From the NCBI GenBank assembly GCA_903913865.1, contig CAIWMU010000054.1, positions 1-37,718 of the forward strand: DNA of 37,718 bases, given 5' to 3'. This stretch comes from an uncultured Verrucomicrobia subdivision 3 bacterium. GTDB lineage: Bacteria; Verrucomicrobiota; Verrucomicrobiia; Limisphaerales; UBA8199. Both the position numbers and the translations under genes were made by a program. The stretch's first letter is position 1; each line of letters begins with the position of its first letter. This document shows positions 35,477-37,718 of this stretch, one piece after another. The notes beneath the pieces are model-generated. The model had not been told where the DNA came from. It made no database searches and worked only from the letters and a program-made list of their open reading frames with translations.

Positions 35477-37039
35477 CTACGGTGTTTTTTCAGGTTCTGC
35501 TCGATAGCTCGCAACCACCCACCCGCTCAGCACCTTGTCAGGATTTTCAACCGCGGCCACATCCAGCAGGAATTCCGTCTGGCCGGAATTCTGCGCGATC
35601 AACTTCAACCCGAAATGGAAATCCTTGAAACGCTCCGAGCACAGATCCCGCACGGACTTCCCCTTTTCCAAAGCCTCCCCCACAAGCAGGTCAGTCGCTG
35701 CATCGCAGAAGGAAATCTTCATCCCGTGCAACTCCCGAAATCGATGGGCGAACTCCTCCACCAGTCCCCGGGCGATCAACCGCTCCTCCCGCCGGGGATC
35801 AGCCAGCAAGCTCTCCAACTCCTTCCGGGGGTTGTCCACGACGGGGCGGGTGACCACAAACCGGCGCACGCTTGAGGATGGCAGTTCAAATTTGATATCA
35901 CGAAAAACCCGCTCACACACAGTCATCAAGCCCCGTGCTCCGGTCTGCTCCTCCACAGCCTTCTCTGCGATCCTCCTCAAGCCCTCATCCGAAAACAGCA
36001 CCTCTATGCCATAAGCCGAAAAATCCTCTTCATATTGCCGGATGATGCTTCCCTCGGCGTTTTTGAGGATCAGGAACAGGTCATCCACCTCCAACGATTG
36101 GCAAACGACCCGCACCGGCAATCGACCAATGAACTCCGGCTCAAAACCGAACTCAATAAAGTCCCTGGTCCGTGCATCCTCAAGCAGTTGCTCCCGCCCC
36201 GATGGATGGATCTCCCGTGATGCAAATCCCAGAGATGCCTCCCGCTTCCGCTTCCGCACAATGGCCTCAAGCCCGCCGAAGGCTCCGCTGACAATGAACA
36301 GGATGTGCTTCGTGTTGATTGTGGCGGGACTCTTCTTCCCCCGTTGCGTAAAATCCATCATCGCTTGAAGCTGACCGGCCAGATCATTTGGAGGCCTTGC
36401 CGGAACCTCAGTCTCTTCCATCAATTTCAGCAGGTTTGTCTGCACCCCCCGCCCGCTCACATCCCGACTGCCCATATTCCCCACTGCCCCGATCTTGTCG
36501 ATCTCATCAATGTAGATAATCCCATACTGGGCCCGCTTCACATCTCCATCCGCCAGCTTGACCAGATCCCGCACCATGTCTTCTACATCAGCCCCCACAT
36601 ACCCTGTCTCCGAAAACTTCGTCGCATCCGCCCTCGCAAACGGAACGCCGATCAAATCTGCCGCCTTTCGGATCAGGTAGGTCTTCCCCACCCCGGTTGG
36701 CCCGACCAGAATGATGTTCTGCTTCGCGTAGTTCGGCGACTCGCGCCCCTCCATTGCCAAACGCACGTGGTGGTAGTGATCGCACAGTGCCACACTCAAA
36801 ACCTTCTTGGCATCCTCCTGCTTGATGACGAATCGGTCGAGGTAGTCCTTCACATTCCTGGGCTTGTGACTGAACTGGAATGCTCCGGAATCAGGCTTCA
36901 CCTCGCTCGGTTGAATGGGCTCCCCAGCCACCCCGGGGGCAGTCCGGCCTGAACTGGCCATGTGCCCACTCAGCAAATCCGAAAACTGGCGTTGAAAGTC
37001 CTCCGGGGATGGCGGGCCGCTAAAAATCGCATTTTCCAT
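35477..37039 (-). CDS. ClpX-like AAA+ unfoldase lacking the zinc finger, with C-terminal extension
   Basis: A 520-residue AAA+ protein. With this start, landmarks fall almost at E. coli ClpX numbering: Walker A GPTGVGKT at 113-120, pore-1 loop GYVG at 146-149, Walker B YIDEID at 176-181, an LGF tripeptide at 270-272 (E. coli IGF loop, which docks ClpP, at 268-270), arginine-finger region GRL at 305-307 and sensor-2 GAR at 367-369. The first 60 residues contain no cysteine, so the Cys4 zinc domain that binds adaptors is absent. About 100-125 residues follow the normal ClpX end (from about 395), including a helical EEFAHRFRELHGMKISFCDAA stretch. ATG 37039 is used; 37048 is three codons upstream. 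It is probably a ClpX paralogue that may still use ClpP. Confidence 0.88.
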   Translation of the reverse strand: MENAIFSGPPSPEDFQRQFSDLLSGHMASSGRTAPGVAGEPIQPSEVKPDSGAFQFSHKPRNVKDYLDRFVIKQEDAKKVLSVALCDHYHHVRLAMEGRESPNYAKQNIILVGPTGVGKTYLIRKAADLIGVPFARADATKFSETGYVGADVEDMVRDLVKLADGDVKRAQYGIIYIDEIDKIGAVGNMGSRDVSGRGVQTNLLKLMEETEVPARPPNDLAGQLQAMMDFTQRGKKSPATINTKHILFIVSGAFGGLEAIVRKRKREASLGFASREIHPSGREQLLEDARTRDFIEFGFEPEFIGRLPVRVVCQSLEVDDLFLILKNAEGSIIRQYEEDFSAYGIEVLFSDEGLRRIAEKAVEEQTGARGLMTVCERVFRDIKFELPSSSVRRFVVTRPVVDNPRKELESLLADPRREERLIARGLVEEFAHRFRELHGMKISFCDAATDLLVGEALEKGKSVRDLCSERFKDFHFGLKLIAQNSGQTEFLLDVAAVENPDKVLSGWVVASYRAEPEKTP

Positions 37040-37078
37040 ATTTATCATACCTGCCGGCTGCAGAACGGCGGAACACAC

Positions 37079-37107
37079 TTGTAACGATACGCCACCTTTG
37101 AGATAAA
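37079..37107 (+). promoter_or_regulatory. Possible promoter for the DUF4202 gene
   Basis: TTGTAA (37079-37084), 17-base spacer and GATAAA (37102-37107), each four of six to sigma70 boxes. The predicted start would fall at about the GTG start codon (37114), which would make the message leaderless; no Shine-Dalgarno is seen. Confidence 0.3.
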
Positions 37108-37113
37108 ACAATC

Positions 37114-37590
37114 GTGACTCAGCGTGCCGCAGAACCAACTCCTGAATTTTCTCCCTTTGAAAAAGCGATCCGGCGCTTCGATGCGGAAAACTCTGCAGAC
37201 CCAAACCGCGTCATGGTGGAGGGTCAACCGTGCCCAAAGGAACTGGCCCACGCTCAATGGCTGACCGCATGGGTTCACCGGCTCCACCCTGCCCCGTCTG
37301 AAGAATTGCTCCTCGCCGCCCGGGCACAGCACCTCCGTCGTTGGCAGATCCCCCGGGAGACCCACCCGCGCACAAGACAGGGCTACCTGCAATGGCGGGA
37401 AACGCTCAAGCGCTTTCACGCCCAATCCGCAGGAGAGATACTTCTCGAATTCGGCTATCCGGAGGCTTCAATCGCCCGTGTCAGAGATCTCATCCTCAAA
37501 AAAAACATCACGACGGACCAGGACGGTCGCACACTTGAGGATGCCCTGTGCCTCGTGTTTCTTGAACATCAATTTGACGATCTTTCGTAA
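37114..37590 (+). CDS. DUF4202 protein, probably C-terminally shortened
   Basis: A 158-residue cytosolic protein starting at GTG. It carries the DUF4202 signature: FEKAIRRFDAENSADPN (about 14-30), AARAQHLRRWQIPRETHPRTRQGYLQWR (about 68-95, read in parts), FHAQSAGEILLEFGY and LEDALCLVFLEHQFDD at the end. Family members as I recall them continue for roughly 40 more residues after this EH-x-F-D/A-D segment, so the stop at 37588-37590 appears early. None of the other frames after the stop restores a family-like end. Biochemical role of the family is not known to me. It is divergent from the ClpX-like gene. Confidence 0.8.
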   Translation: MTQRAAEPTPEFSPFEKAIRRFDAENSADPNRVMVEGQPCPKELAHAQWLTAWVHRLHPAPSEELLLAARAQHLRRWQIPRETHPRTRQGYLQWRETLKRFHAQSAGEILLEFGYPEASIARVRDLILKKNITTDQDGRTLEDALCLVFLEHQFDDLS

Positions 37591-37718
37591 GCGGTAAGCG
37601 GAGCACGTTGCTCCCATGGAATTGGGAGTGGCATGAGAGGCTGGGATGGGACGGTGAGACCTCTTGCTGTGTCAGGCGAGGATAACCGTGGCTTGATGTG
37701 GGGTTCTGCCCCCCAGAG
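37591..37718. other. Right-edge sequence with no assigned gene
   Basis: A plus-strand frame from ATG 37633 is open to the window end but resembles nothing I recognise. CTCCCA (37612-37617 region) and TGGGAG form a short inverted repeat around the ATGGAATT centre. The composition changes from the preceding gene and might mark a dispersed repeat or insertion edge; the window ends before this can be judged. Confidence 0.3.

Overview
The window reads as a chromosomal segment of a Verrucomicrobiota-type bacterium (PVC superphylum). This is an inference from gene content: a Gram-negative envelope (YajC/SecDF, a predicted outer-membrane barrel, exported hydrolases), a Tat-exported Gfo/Idh oxidoreductase, a PQQ-like propeller protein, a TMTC-like TPR membrane protein, a TrpB2-type enzyme, a Rho with a long N-terminal extension and a divergent ClpX. 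I see no 16S gene, tRNA, integrase, transposase, CRISPR array or phage module. Most of the window is housekeeping backbone with a few secreted hydrolases.

Layout. 1-620 has no gene I can support. 621-10416 is a plus-strand run: exported PQQ-like propeller, RNase R with a heptapeptide-repeat tail, Nudix hydrolase, an S41-fold protein that has lost its catalytic dyad, a three-domain fusion (LMW phosphatase, RpiB, GlyA), and Rho followed by a strong intrinsic terminator. An HD-domain protein lies on the minus strand at 10510-11364. A second plus-strand run (11456-16197) holds an ABC exporter, a clpS / DUF2017-like / aat cluster and an aspartate-type aminotransferase, closed by a hairpin at 16233-16264.

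16277-25270 is a minus-strand block read right to left: yajC, secDF, terC, recJ, ispD, ctpA, tsaD, with 4-base ATGA overlaps at terC/recJ and recJ/ispD. 25446-30749 carries an exported GH43 glycosidase, an exported M28 aminopeptidase, a basic-secretory-protein-like metalloprotein and the Tat-exported Gfo/Idh protein. 31045-37039 (minus) holds an outer-membrane protein, TrpB2, a TMTC-like membrane TPR protein and a zinc-finger-less ClpX-like ATPase. A DUF4202 gene that looks C-terminally truncated ends the window.

Themes. Protein quality control recurs: ClpS and Aat (N-degron pathway), a ClpX-like unfoldase, CtpA and a pseudo-S41 protein. RNA turnover and termination are represented by RNase R and Rho, both with long low-complexity extensions. 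The most unusual item is the single reading frame joining protein phosphatase, ribose-5-phosphate isomerase B and serine hydroxymethyltransferase, in the same order as the separate ywlE, rpiB (ywlF) and glyA genes of the Bacillus subtilis ywl-glyA region. I did not find a clear new defence or mobile system.
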